Shown here: positions 1 to 8,710 of the stretch, piece by piece
Layout of the letters: each line of letters starts with the position of its first letter
Numbering within the stretch: position 1 is the first letter of the stretch
Assembly: GCF_016765775.1 (NCBI RefSeq)
Contig: NZ_JAESVN010000002.1
Coordinates: forward strand, 558,001 to 622,000
Length of the DNA: 64,000 bases
Direction: 5' to 3'
Source of the DNA: Szabonella alba
GTDB lineage: Bacteria; Pseudomonadota; Alphaproteobacteria; Rhodobacterales; Rhodobacteraceae
The notes under the pieces: model-generated
Databases searched by the model: none
The model's input: the letters and a program-made list of their open reading frames with translations, nothing else
Told to the model about the DNA's origin: nothing
Made by a program: the position numbers and the translations under genes

Positions 1-1032
1 GGCGCGGGACAGGACCCCCTCGACCGCCAGCGACACCGGCACAGACACAAGTCGCGCCATCGCCGTGCCGCGCGCATCGCCCCAGGCATCCATCGCCCAG
101 GTTTCATGAAACACCGCGCGCCCTTCGCGCTCGGCCTTCAGCGACACGAACAGCACCACGCGGTCGGGTTCGCCTTCGCCGTAAGCATTGTCGCGCCAGA
201 ACTGATCGGCCATCTCGCGCAACCGCGCCTCACCGGCATCCCCGCTCAGGCCTTCGATCTCGCGGAAGACCGGCGCCCAGGCCTCGGACCAGCCGTTCAG
301 CCGGATCGTGCCGCGCACGAAATCGCGCAGCTTCCAGTCGGGATCAAAACGGTAATCGGCGATGAAGGGCAGGCTGTCGCGGTTGGGATAGACCTCAAAG
401 CTTTCGGGTTGCGGCAGCGGCGCGTCATAGGCGGTGATCGCATCCCAAGGCCGGGCCACCCGCAATTCACTGAAATTGCGCAAGGATACGGAAGGTGATC
501 GCAGCGCCTTCAGCACCCCCAGCGGCGACCATGAGAATTTGTAGCGAAAGGCATTGGGCACTTTCGGCACGCCGCCGCAATAGGAGGTGAAGGAGATCAC
601 ATTGCCCGCGTCATAGGCAGCACTGGCGCGATATCGCGCCACCAGATCATGCGCCATCAGATGGTCGATGCCGGGATCCAGCCCGATTTCATTGATATTG
701 ACCAGCCCCTTATCACGGAATTCCGCGTCCAGCGCGCGCATGTCCGGCGCGATATAGCTGGAGGACACGAAATGTGCCCCCGCCGCAAGGCAGGCCTTGG
801 CCACAAGCACATGCTGGTCCGCGGGCAGCATGGACACCGCCACATCGCCGGGTTGCAGCGCCGCCGTCAGCGCCTCCAGCGTATAGGGGCGGATATCGGT
901 CGCGACATCGCCCACCGCCTCGGTCGCCTTGGTGACCGTCCGGTTCCAGACCGTGACGGGATGGCCTGCCGCGATCAGCCGCCGCAATCCGGGGATGGCC
1001 GACAGGCCGGTTCCGCACCAATGGATCGTCAT
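1..1032 (-). CDS. Saccharopine dehydrogenase family protein (partial, C-terminus outside window)
   Basis: The reading frame starts at ATG 1032 (MTIHWCGTGLSAIPGLRRLI) and is open to the window edge, so 344 codons are visible. The N-terminus is a Rossmann fold (G-T-G-L-S-A-I-P) typical of the saccharopine reductase/dehydrogenase (LYS9-like) family, and a later stretch reads GLDPGIDHLMAHDL, also typical of that family. The enzyme would act in the cytoplasm on saccharopine or a related lysine-derived adduct. It lies 12 bp downstream of a LYS1-like gene on the same strand, so the two probably form one lysine-pathway operon. Whether the flow is catabolic or biosynthetic cannot be told from sequence. 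Confidence 0.8.
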   Translation of the reverse strand, partial: MTIHWCGTGLSAIPGLRRLIAAGHPVTVWNRTVTKATEAVGDVATDIRPYTLEALTAALQPGDVAVSMLPADQHVLVAKACLAAGAHFVSSSYIAPDMRALDAEFRDKGLVNINEIGLDPGIDHLMAHDLVARYRASAAYDAGNVISFTSYCGGVPKVPNAFRYKFSWSPLGVLKALRSPSVSLRNFSELRVARPWDAITAYDAPLPQPESFEVYPNRDSLPFIADYRFDPDWKLRDFVRGTIRLNGWSEAWAPVFREIEGLSGDAGEARLREMADQFWRDNAYGEGEPDRVVLFVSLKAEREGRAVFHETWAMDAWGDARGTAMARLVSVPVSLAVEGVLSRA

Positions 1033-1044
1033 CTGTGAACTCCT

Positions 1045-2097
1045 TCAAACATTGGCGATATGCGCGTCGAACGTGGTTTTCCCGCGGCCCCAGACGCCGC
1101 GATCCAGCGCATCGAGCGTCAGAAGATGCGGCAGCAGCAGCCCCGCGAAATCCTCGCTGCTTTCCACCGGCAGCAGTGAGGGCAGATTGTCGATGGCGGT
1201 AACATCCAGTGGCGGATTATCCGCGACCCGCAGCGCCGGGGCGGCCCAGTCCGTCGCCCGGTCATAAACCTTGACGGGTGAGAAATCCGAGGTCGGATCG
1301 CAGGCGATATCGCCGATCACGCGCAGATCGCGCGGGGCGGTCAGCGCCGATTGCGGCACGAAAACCGGGCAACCGGGCCGCGCAAGGATGCAGTTGAGGA
1401 AAATCTCATGCTGCAGCACTTCCGGGAAGGGCCCGCCATGGGCGGTCTGGGCCATGTCCCATTGCGTGACCTGCAAATCCATCGCCTGACACAGATCCGT
1501 GGCCCCGGTGCCGACGCGGCCCAATGCGCCGATCACCAGCGCGCGGGGGCGCTCGGACAGCCCTTCCATCTCGGCGGTCAGATCGGCCAGCAGCGCATCC
1601 CGCCCGGCATAGCGCGCAACCGGCCCCGCGATGCCGCCACGCGCCTGCGCGATCCAGCATTTCAGCGCGACCGCCGCCCCGGCATAGCCTGCCCAATAGC
1701 CGAAGGCCGCGACGCGGCGGCCGTTTTCATCCACCAGATATTCGATATCATACATCGTGCCGCCCCCGGCCCGGAAGCGGCGCAGCAGATCCTGCCCGGC
1801 GGGCTGGCCCTTATAAGCATGGCCGAACAGGATATGGCGATGGGGCAGGGGTGTGCCATCCTCGGGCAATTCCTTCAGCCCGAAGATGATGGCATCGGCG
1901 GGGGCGGACGGCCAGGAATTCTCTGGCGCGATATCGCAACCCGTCGCGCGGTAGCCGTCGATCGGAATGGCGCGGACCGAACTTTCCTCGACCGTCACGC
2001 GGTACCCTGCCGCCAGCAGCGCCGCAACACCTTCGGGCGTCACGCCCACACGTTCCTCGTTGGCGCGCTGTTCGGCGCGGACCCAGATATGCGTCAT
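1045..2097 (-). CDS. Saccharopine dehydrogenase, NAD+ L-lysine-forming (LYS1-like)
   Basis: A 350-residue protein starting MTHIWVRAEQRANEERVGVT, the N-terminus of the alanine dehydrogenase/LYS1 superfamily. The central GHAYKGQ and the GTMYDIEYLVDENGRRVAAF stretch match LYS1-type saccharopine dehydrogenases, followed by a Rossmann segment (ALVIGALGRVGTGA, about residues 188-201). The length fits the family (about 350-370). It interconverts saccharopine with lysine and 2-oxoglutarate using NAD. It sits between a WGR gene (9 bp upstream) and a second saccharopine dehydrogenase (12 bp downstream), which strongly supports a lysine-saccharopine role. Confidence 0.88.
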   Translation of the reverse strand: MTHIWVRAEQRANEERVGVTPEGVAALLAAGYRVTVEESSVRAIPIDGYRATGCDIAPENSWPSAPADAIIFGLKELPEDGTPLPHRHILFGHAYKGQPAGQDLLRRFRAGGGTMYDIEYLVDENGRRVAAFGYWAGYAGAAVALKCWIAQARGGIAGPVARYAGRDALLADLTAEMEGLSERPRALVIGALGRVGTGATDLCQAMDLQVTQWDMAQTAHGGPFPEVLQHEIFLNCILARPGCPVFVPQSALTAPRDLRVIGDIACDPTSDFSPVKVYDRATDWAAPALRVADNPPLDVTAIDNLPSLLPVESSEDFAGLLLPHLLTLDALDRGVWGRGKTTFDAHIANV

Positions 2098-2106
2098 CTT
2101 GCGTTC

Positions 2107-2352
2107 CTATCCTTCGGCCAGCCGGGCATAGCCCCGGCGCTGGGCGCGTTTCTGCCAGCTTTCGGCGGCAAGGGCGGCCTCGCGCAGATTGGCGAACCAG
2201 TCGACGCGGCGCTGTCCTGTGGTCGCGCCGGGCCGGCCCTTCAGCCCCCATTCGCGCAGCACCGAGTATTCACCGAAAAGGTTGTAATCCACATCGACGC
2301 GGTAATAGCGCGCCTGACCGCCGCGATTGCGCAGCAAATGAAAACCGATCAT
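2107..2352 (-). CDS. Small WGR-domain protein
   Basis: An 81-residue protein starting MIGFHLLRNRGGQARYYRVD. Almost its whole length is one WGR domain: aromatic YYRV strand, FGEYSVLREWGLKGRPGA core, and a C-terminal helix rich in A/E/K. WGR domains occur alone or in PARP and ligase-like proteins and are thought to bind nucleic acids; the function of stand-alone copies is not established. The start is chosen from the domain boundary, because the much longer same-frame ORF upstream runs antisense to the SGNH genes. It is first in the minus-strand operon with the two saccharopine dehydrogenases. Confidence 0.78.
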   Translation of the reverse strand: MIGFHLLRNRGGQARYYRVDVDYNLFGEYSVLREWGLKGRPGATTGQRRVDWFANLREAALAAESWQKRAQRRGYARLAEG

Positions 2353-2421
2353 TTCCGCCCTCCCGGCTTGGCTTCCCGGTCCAGAGATACCAGATTTGGC
2401 ACCGGGCAACAGGGGTTCGGG

Positions 2422-3393
2422 ATGAAAAGACGGCATTGGATCGCAGGCATGGCCGCACTGACCGCGCTGGCGGGCGGGGGCGGGCTGCTTTGGCGCAGCC
2501 GGACGCCGCGTCCGGTTTCGCCCGAGGATCTGGCCGCCCGCTTTGCGCGGCCGCTGTCCCCGCCCGGTGCGGGGCTGGTGGTTCACCATCTGGGCCACAG
2601 TCTTGTGGGCCGCGACATGCCCGCGATGCTGGAACAGCTTGCCCATGCGGCAGGGTTCGTCGGGCACAGCCATTCCAGTCAACTGGGCTGGGGCGCCAGC
2701 CTGCGCCAGCATTGGGAACCGGACGAACCCGTGCCGGGTTTCGAGACCGAAAACGCCCATCCCCGCCACCGCCCCAGCCGTGAGGCGCTTGCCGAAGGCC
2801 ATATCGATGCGCTGGTGCTGACCGAGATGGTCGAGATCCGCGATGCGATCCGCTATCACGACAGCGCGCGTTATCTGGCGCTTTGGGCGCAGGCGGCGCG
2901 GGCGGCGAACCCCGATACGCGGATCTATCTTTATGAAACATGGCATCGGCTGGACGATCCGCAGGGCTGGGCGGCGCGGGTGGCCGCCGACCTGCCCCGC
3001 CATTGGCAGGGCGATATCCTGCGCGCAGCCCTTGGCCATGAGGGCAGCGGCGATATCCGCATTATTCCGGGCGGGCAGGTGCTGGCCGCCGTGATTGCCG
3101 CTGCCGGGGCGGGGCAGATCGCAGGGCTGTCGGGGGCGGAGGATTTCTTTGCCCGCACACCCGAAGGCGCGGTCGATCCGATCCATCTTGGCGATCTTGG
3201 GGCTTATGTCATCGCGGCCGCGCATTTCGCGACGCTTTACCATGCTTCCCCGGAAGGGTTGCCCCATCGGCTTGCCCTTGCGGACGGATCGCCCGCCGAC
3301 CCCTTGCCGGATCCGGCGGCGGAGGATGTTCAGCGGGTGGTCTGGCAGGTCGTGACGGGCTATGCTGGCAGCGGAGTCCGCGCGCGGGCGTGA
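2422..3393 (+). CDS. SGNH-hydrolase-like exported protein
   Basis: A 323-residue protein with an N-terminal membrane or signal segment (MKRRHWIAGMAALTALAGGG). A GHSLVG motif near residue 60 could hold the catalytic Ser of an SGNH/GDSL-type fold, and DPIH near residue 254 matches the DxxH motif that supplies the Asp and His. It is a paralogue of the N-terminal half of the next gene (shared GHSLVG, YLYETWH/YVYETWH, xxIHxxD). It is first of three plus-strand genes ending in a glycosyltransferase, which suggests work on a surface glycan or its acyl groups. The substrate is unknown. Confidence 0.6.
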   Translation: MKRRHWIAGMAALTALAGGGGLLWRSRTPRPVSPEDLAARFARPLSPPGAGLVVHHLGHSLVGRDMPAMLEQLAHAAGFVGHSHSSQLGWGASLRQHWEPDEPVPGFETENAHPRHRPSREALAEGHIDALVLTEMVEIRDAIRYHDSARYLALWAQAARAANPDTRIYLYETWHRLDDPQGWAARVAADLPRHWQGDILRAALGHEGSGDIRIIPGGQVLAAVIAAAGAGQIAGLSGAEDFFARTPEGAVDPIHLGDLGAYVIAAAHFATLYHASPEGLPHRLALADGSPADPLPDPAAEDVQRVVWQVVTGYAGSGVRARA

Positions 3394-3409
3394 TTGTCGA
3401 GGCCGGAGC

Positions 3410-6082
3410 ATGTCCATCCTGACTCTGCTGACCGATATCCTGTTCGTGGGACACAGCCTTGTCGGCCCGACCCTGCCCGCGATGGTCGAGGCAGGGCTGG
3501 CCCGGCAGGGCATGGAGATGCAGGTGGCGGCGCAGATCATCAATGGCGCGCCGCTGAAATACAATTGGGAGAACGGCGCGGCGGCCGAGGGCGAAAACGC
3601 AAGGCAAGCCCTGTCCGAAGGCCGCAGCCGCGTGCTGGTGCTGACCGAGGCGATCCCGCTGGCCGCGCAGATCGAATGGAATGACAGCGCCGCCCATGTT
3701 GCGCGCTTCGCCGGTCTGGCATGGCAGATGCGCCCCGATACGCAGGTATACGTCTATGAGACATGGCACAGCCTGCACAGCGGACCGGGGGCGGACATTC
3801 GCGATGACCCGGGCGCGGGCATGGCATGGCGCGACCGGATCACCGCCGATCTGCCGCTTTGGGAAAGCCTGACAACACTTGCGAATGAAGCGCGCCCCGA
3901 CGGCGCACCGCCGCTGCGGCTGATCCCGGCAGGGCAGGCGATGGGACGGCTTGCCGATGCCATCGCGGCGGGTCAGGTGCCGGGCATCGCCCGGATCGAG
4001 GAATTGTTCGACGATGAGATCCATCCCTCGGACCGGGGGCTTGGCTTTCTGGCGCTGGTCCATATCGCCGCGATTTCGGACCGCTCGCCCGAGGGGTTGC
4101 CGGCCAAGCTGACCCGTCACTGGCCCAGCCGTGAGGCGGTCATTACCGACGAACAGGCGGCGGTGTTCCAGCGAATCGCATGGGAAACCGTGCGGGATTA
4201 CCGCGCGGTTGAGGCGGAACGGCAGGTTCGCGCCACCGAAGCGCCGCCGGAGACAGCGACACCCGACCCCGCACCGCTGCCTGATCCGGCTGAAACAGAC
4301 CCGTCCGCCGCCGATCTGCCCCCCCCGGATCTGCCGGATGAAAACACGGCGGAGACCACGATCCTGTCGCCCCCCCCCACAGCAGAACCCGCCGCGCCAT
4401 CGGATCGGACGGAAGACGGGGCGCTGCCACCGATTCTTGTGCCCGACGGCCCGCGCGGCATCACCAATCCGCGCCTGTCGCTGAACCTTGCGCCGGTTGT
4501 GGACTGGTCGGTGCAGCAACCCTTTCTGGATGTGATGAAAACCGCCCGGCCCTGGATCGGCCATCTGCCGGGCCGGTGGGGCGGGATGGAATATGCCGAT
4601 TTGCGCGCGGGCGGCTATCTGGATGCGCAGGGCTGGCCGCTGCACCTGCCCGAGGGCGTGACGGGCATTGCGACGCTGATCCTGACCGACCTGCCGCCCG
4701 ATGCAGGCGGCGTGGCGGGGCGTTACGTGCTGCGCCATCAGGGGCGTGGCGAATTGCGCATCGAGGGGCGCGCAAGGGTTTTGTCCCGCGCGCCGGGGCG
4801 GGTGGAGTTCCGCTTTGCCCCCGGTGAGGGCGGCGTGATCCTGACCATTACCGAAACCGACCCGGATGATCCGATCCGCGCAATATCCGTGGTGCGGCAG
4901 GAGCGTGAGGCAGCCCTTGACGCCGGAGAGGTGTTCAATCCCGACTGGCTGAACCTTGTCCGGGGCGCGCGGGTGCTGCGCTTCATGGACTGGATGGCCA
5001 CGAACAACGCGACGCTTGCCGAGGCCGGTGACCGGCCCCGCCGCGATGATTTCACCTGGGCGCTGCAGGGCGTGCCGATGTCGGTGATGCTCGCACTTGC
5101 CAACGGGTTGCAGGCTGAACCGTGGTTCACCCTGCCGCATCGGGCCTCTGATGATCTGATCCGCCTCTGGGCCGGGGAGGTGCGCGATACGCTGTCGCCC
5201 GACCTGCGCGCCCATGTCGAGTTTTCCAATGAGGTCTGGAACTGGCAGTTCGAACAGGCCCGCTGGGCTCAGGCGCAGGCGCGCGACCGCTGGCAGGCCG
5301 AGGGCGATGCCTGGGTGCAGTTCTATGCGCTGCGCGCCGCTGAGATGGCCGATCTCTGGACCGCCGTTTTCGGGGATCAGGCGAACAGTCGGCTGAACCG
5401 GGTGATTTCAACCCAGACCGGCTGGCTGGGGCTGGAGGCGGCGATCCTTGATGCGCCGCTGGTCCGGGCCGAGGGACGGCCCGCGCCGGTGGACAGCTTC
5501 GACAGCTATGCTGTGACGGGGTATTTCGCGGCCTCACTGGGGGTGGATGACAAGGCCCCCACCCTGCGCGGCTGGCTAGGGGAAAGCCTGCGCAGCGCCG
5601 AGGCGCAGGCGGACCAGCAGGCGCTGACGGGGCGCGCGCGTGAAGATTTCCTTGCCACGCATCGCTTTGATCTGGCCCTTGAGCGTGCGGCGGATGAATT
5701 GCAGGACGGGTCCGTGACCGGCGATGCGCAGGATACGCTGGACCATCTGCTGACCATGACCCTGCGCTATCATGCCGGGGTGGCACAGGCACGCGGGCTG
5801 GATCTGGTGATGTATGAAGGCGGCACCCATGTCACCGGCATTGGCGCGCAGCTTGAGGACCGGATGTTCAGCGAGTTTTACCACCATCTGAATTACAGCC
5901 CGGAAATGGGCGCGCTGTATTCCCGTTTGCTGGAGGGATGGGCCGGGCTGACCGATGCGCCCTTCACCGCCTTCAACGATGTCGAGCATCCGACGAAATG
6001 GGGCAGTTGGGGCGGCTTGCGCCATCTGGGCGACGACAACCCGCGCTGGCGCGCCATGGCCGGGGGCTGTCCGGGGTGCTGA
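3410..6082 (+). CDS. Two-domain protein: SGNH-like domain plus glycoside-hydrolase-like domain
   Basis: An 890-residue protein from ATG 3410. Residues 1-270 are an SGNH-like domain (GHSLVG near residue 15, DEIHPSD near residue 202) paralogous to the upstream gene. Residues about 275-345 form a Pro/Ala/Glu-rich linker coded by DNA with runs of 8 and 9 C. The C-terminal 540 residues resemble proteins often annotated as cellulose-binding or clan GH-A-like hydrolases: VEFSNEVWNW has an Asn-Glu pair placed like an acid/base, and LVMYEGGTHV could hold the nucleophile Glu. No clear signal peptide is seen at this start. It probably modifies or binds an extracellular polysaccharide. The catalytic assignment is inference. 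Confidence 0.6.
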   Translation: MSILTLLTDILFVGHSLVGPTLPAMVEAGLARQGMEMQVAAQIINGAPLKYNWENGAAAEGENARQALSEGRSRVLVLTEAIPLAAQIEWNDSAAHVARFAGLAWQMRPDTQVYVYETWHSLHSGPGADIRDDPGAGMAWRDRITADLPLWESLTTLANEARPDGAPPLRLIPAGQAMGRLADAIAAGQVPGIARIEELFDDEIHPSDRGLGFLALVHIAAISDRSPEGLPAKLTRHWPSREAVITDEQAAVFQRIAWETVRDYRAVEAERQVRATEAPPETATPDPAPLPDPAETDPSAADLPPPDLPDENTAETTILSPPPTAEPAAPSDRTEDGALPPILVPDGPRGITNPRLSLNLAPVVDWSVQQPFLDVMKTARPWIGHLPGRWGGMEYADLRAGGYLDAQGWPLHLPEGVTGIATLILTDLPPDAGGVAGRYVLRHQGRGELRIEGRARVLSRAPGRVEFRFAPGEGGVILTITETDPDDPIRAISVVRQEREAALDAGEVFNPDWLNLVRGARVLRFMDWMATNNATLAEAGDRPRRDDFTWALQGVPMSVMLALANGLQAEPWFTLPHRASDDLIRLWAGEVRDTLSPDLRAHVEFSNEVWNWQFEQARWAQAQARDRWQAEGDAWVQFYALRAAEMADLWTAVFGDQANSRLNRVISTQTGWLGLEAAILDAPLVRAEGRPAPVDSFDSYAVTGYFAASLGVDDKAPTLRGWLGESLRSAEAQADQQALTGRAREDFLATHRFDLALERAADELQDGSVTGDAQDTLDHLLTMTLRYHAGVAQARGLDLVMYEGGTHVTGIGAQLEDRMFSEFYHHLNYSPEMGALYSRLLEGWAGLTDAPFTAFNDVEHPTKWGSWGGLRHLGDDNPRWRAMAGGCPGC

Positions 6083-6900
6083 GTGTCATCATCCCGGCCT
6101 CGAACGAATCCGGCTGGATAGCGGCCTGCCTGACCGCGCTGTTCCGGTCAGACCCCGTGCCGGGCGGGGCCGAGGTTATTGTCGTGGCCAATGGCTGCCG
6201 CGACAATACCGCCGACCGTGCCCGCGCCTGCGCGCCGCTCGCCGAGGCGGCGGGATGGCGGCTGACCGTGATCGAGCGTGCCGAAGGCGGCAAACCGGCA
6301 GCGCTGAATGCGGGCGATGCGGCGGCGGCAGGGGAAATGCGCGCCTATCTGGATGCGGATGTCGAGGTCAGCCCCACCCTGATGGCGCAGATCGTCATGG
6401 CGCTGCTGCCTGACCGCCCACTTTACGCCTCGGGCCGGGCCGAGATCCCGCGCGCGGCCTCGGGCGTGACGCGGGCCTATGCGCGGTTCTGGCAGCGCCT
6501 TCCCTTTGCACGGTCCGAGGCACCGGGATACGGGCTTTTCGCGGTCAACCGGGCGGGGCGCGCGCGTTGGGGCGCGTTTCCGGACATCATTTCAGATGAC
6601 ACTTTCGTGCGGCTGCATTTCACCCCGGAGGAACGGATCGGCCTGCCCGCCCCCTATCGCTGGCCGATGATCGAGGGGTTTGCCGCGCTGGTCCGGGTGC
6701 GGCGGCGGCAGGATGCGGGCGTGGCCGAGATTGCGCGCCTCTGGCCCGTCCTGCTGCGCAATGAGGGCAAGACCCGTCCGACGGCGGCGACGCTGGCGCT
6801 GCTGGCGCTGCGCGATCCGGTCGGCTTTGCCACCTATGCCGCCGTCACGCTGGCCGTGTGCATGGGGCGTCAGCGCGCGGACTGGACGCGGGGGCGCTGA
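6076..6900 (+). CDS. Family-2 glycosyltransferase
   Basis: The start is taken as GTG 6076 (MLSVIIPASNESGW), overlapping the previous gene by 7 bp, because the GT2 nucleotide-binding strand SVIIPASNE begins there. The protein has 274 residues. A VVANGCRDNTADRA motif and YLDADVEVSP (the DxD metal/nucleotide site) are both visible, and the acceptor region includes ISDDTFVRL. A hydrophobic C-terminal stretch (TYAAVTLAVCMG) may associate with the membrane. GT2 enzymes transfer sugars from nucleotide donors. Translational coupling to the SGNH/GH-like gene suggests one pathway for a surface polysaccharide. Confidence 0.8.
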   Translation: MLSVIIPASNESGWIAACLTALFRSDPVPGGAEVIVVANGCRDNTADRARACAPLAEAAGWRLTVIERAEGGKPAALNAGDAAAAGEMRAYLDADVEVSPTLMAQIVMALLPDRPLYASGRAEIPRAASGVTRAYARFWQRLPFARSEAPGYGLFAVNRAGRARWGAFPDIISDDTFVRLHFTPEERIGLPAPYRWPMIEGFAALVRVRRRQDAGVAEIARLWPVLLRNEGKTRPTAATLALLALRDPVGFATYAAVTLAVCMGRQRADWTRGR

Positions 6901-6912
6901 TCCTGCCTGCGT

Positions 6913-7005
6913 TCAGCCATTGACGACCAGCGCAAAGCCAAGCGCCATGGCCAGCGCAACGGCAATCATCAGGGCGGCAAGCAGGCGGGCATAGGTCTGT
7001 CGCAT
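6913..7005 (-). CDS. Small single-pass membrane peptide (30 aa)
   Basis: An ATG lying 3 bp beyond the stop of the ferric-reductase-like gene opens a 30-codon frame ending in TGA: MRQTYARLLAALMIAVALAM, then A-L-G-F-A-L-V-V-N-G. It has two N-terminal arginines, a continuous hydrophobic stretch of about 22 residues and a short polar tail, the form of a single-pass inner-membrane miniprotein. Its position makes it translationally coupled to the flavocytochrome gene, so it may be an accessory subunit. It is too short for routine gene calling. Coding status is inferred from composition and position only. Confidence 0.5.
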   Translation of the reverse strand: MRQTYARLLAALMIAVALAMALGFALVVNG

Positions 7006-7008
7006 CGG

Positions 7009-8424
7009 TTACACCAGTTCAAAGATTTCAAAACTGATCCGCCGCGCGGGCACGCCCAGATCGCGCAGCGCGGCGCTGGCCGCCGCGATCATCGGTGGCG
7101 GACCGCACAGCATATGCGGCCAGTCGCGGGTGACCCCGGGCAGGTTGCGCGTCAGCAGGGCCTTGTCCACGCGGCCGCTTTCCCCTTGCCAGTCTTCGGG
7201 CGGTTCCTCGGGCACATGGATCACCGTCAGGTCGATGTCCCGCGCGATGCTGTCCAGTTCTTCGCGGAATGACGCGTCGTTCAACTCCGGATTGGCATAG
7301 ATCAGGATCACGGGCCGGGGGTCGCGACGCGATCGCAGGGCGTGCAGATTGGACATGACCGGCGTGATGCCCACCCCGCCCGCGATCATCACGAACCCTG
7401 CCGCATCAAGCTCCCGATCCACCGAAAACGTGCCGAAGGGGCCGTCAACATAGGCAAGGCTGCCGGGGGTGGTCTTTGCCAGACGCGCGGAATCATCGCC
7501 CAGAGGTTTGATCGAAAAGGAGATCTCGGGGCCGTGATCTGGCGCGGTCGAGATCGTGAAGGGATTTTCCCGCATTGCCCAGGGCGAATGACCGACCGAA
7601 AGCCAGGCAAATTGCCCCGGCTTCCAGTCCTGCAGGGCGCGGCCCTCGGGGCGCAGGGTCAGGGTGCGCACACCGCCGCGTTCAACCTCATTGGCAGTGA
7701 TGCGCCAGGGATTGCGGGTCTGAACGACCGGGCGGAGCAGGCGCGACCAGATCAAGAAGCCCAGCCAGACCAGCGTGACGCCCAGCCACAGCGCCAGCGC
7801 GTTTTCCATGCTGCTGTAATTGCCGACCCCCAGCACATGTGAAATGGCCGCGACAAAGCCGGTGACCGCAAGCGCCAGATGCAGGATCCGCCACCAGTGA
7901 TAGTCCAGCCGCAGCCATTTGCGCAGTTCCGAGGTCACGATCAAGAGGCCGAAACAGACCAGCGCGACGCGCCCCATCGTCAGCTCCCACCGCGCGGTCA
8001 GGGGGTTCAACTCTCCCAAAGCGGGCTGATACCAGATGTAAAGCACCGCGAAATGCAGCAGCATCAGTCCCAGCACGCCCCAGGACAGATAGCGGTGGAA
8101 GACATAGACGATATCGGCCCCGAACGGGCCGGTCAGCGCCTTGATGCGCCCGGTCAGGGCAAATTGCATCGCCGCAATCGCCAGCGCGGCAAAGCCGCAT
8201 CCCATTGCGAAATCCCACAGCAGGCCAACCGGCGGCGGGCGCGCCGATCCGGTCAGAAGCACGGCAAAGGGCAGCGCGATCCCGCCGAAACCGACGGTCA
8301 GCCAGAACCCCGCCCGCAGCATGACCGCCAGAGGCCGGTCGGCAGGACGGATGAACCGCGCGGCAGCCGAACCATCCGCAGGGGCGGGGGCTGCACTGTC
8401 ATCGGGGCGGGGTCTGGCATCCAT
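7009..8424 (-). CDS. Ferric-reductase-like transmembrane flavocytochrome
   Basis: A 471-residue protein. About six membrane helices in residues 30-230 carry spaced histidines (VFHRYLSW, LMLLHFAVL, RILHLALAV, ISHVLG) expected to bind two hemes, as in the FRE/NOX ferric-reductase-like domain. The C-terminal half is a ferredoxin-NADP reductase module: FAD-binding RENPFTIS, an FG loop (VDGPFGTFSVD), NAD(P)-binding MIAGGVGITPVMS and LCGPPPM near the end. It moves electrons from cytoplasmic NAD(P)H across the membrane to an unknown acceptor (metal, oxygen or a periplasmic protein). It is transcribed divergently from the ctaG-like gene and is followed immediately by the 30-residue membrane peptide. 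Confidence 0.85.
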   Translation of the reverse strand: MDARPRPDDSAAPAPADGSAAARFIRPADRPLAVMLRAGFWLTVGFGGIALPFAVLLTGSARPPPVGLLWDFAMGCGFAALAIAAMQFALTGRIKALTGPFGADIVYVFHRYLSWGVLGLMLLHFAVLYIWYQPALGELNPLTARWELTMGRVALVCFGLLIVTSELRKWLRLDYHWWRILHLALAVTGFVAAISHVLGVGNYSSMENALALWLGVTLVWLGFLIWSRLLRPVVQTRNPWRITANEVERGGVRTLTLRPEGRALQDWKPGQFAWLSVGHSPWAMRENPFTISTAPDHGPEISFSIKPLGDDSARLAKTTPGSLAYVDGPFGTFSVDRELDAAGFVMIAGGVGITPVMSNLHALRSRRDPRPVILIYANPELNDASFREELDSIARDIDLTVIHVPEEPPEDWQGESGRVDKALLTRNLPGVTRDWPHMLCGPPPMIAAASAALRDLGVPARRISFEIFELV

Positions 8425-8710
8425 GGAACCCTAACGGCGCCGGGGGCATTGGCGTTCCCGCCTGATGCTGCGGTTTTTACCATTCCCGCAGAAAACAGGC
8501 AGAAAGCCCGCAGAATAGCGCCGGACTGTGGCCTTCAGGCCGGTTGCAGATCTGCGCATTCGAAAGCCGCACCGGGGCGGGAACCTTTCGCAGGGCAGGT
8601 CGTTGTCCCATCAAGGACAAGGTCGCCCGGTCCCAGAGCCGGGCAGGTCTTGCGTGAAACGGTGGTCTGGGAGTGCCGATGCCGAACCGAAGCAAAGGGG
8701 GCCTCGTCCC
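8425..8710. other. Divergent intergenic region with structured leader
   Basis: A 286-bp gap between the flavocytochrome gene (minus) and the ctaG-like gene (plus). It must hold both promoters. No convincing protein frame was recognised. It contains a set of nested inverted repeats (8586-8659) and a purine-rich stretch before the ATG at 8711. Confidence 0.5.
8586..8659 (+). promoter_or_regulatory. Branched inverted-repeat structure in ctaG leader
   Basis: TTTCGCA (8586-8592) can pair with TGC..GAAA (8651-8659) as an outer helix. It encloses hairpin TTGTCC/GGACAA (8603-8608 with 8615-8620) and hairpin GCCCGG/CCGGGC (8625-8630 with 8639-8644). The 9-mer GGGCAGGTC occurs twice, at 8593 and 8641. 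Together this could be a three-way-junction RNA upstream of ctaG or a pair of regulator sites. It matches no riboswitch class I recognise. Confidence 0.35.

Noticed and set aside
1351-2421. N-terminal extension of the first SGNH-like gene
   Set aside because: The extension is antisense to the LYS1-like gene; ATG 2422 starts directly at a membrane/signal segment.
2353-3564. Long N-terminal extension of the WGR gene
   Set aside because: It is antisense to the SGNH-like gene and Arg/Pro-rich; only the last 81 codons form a domain.
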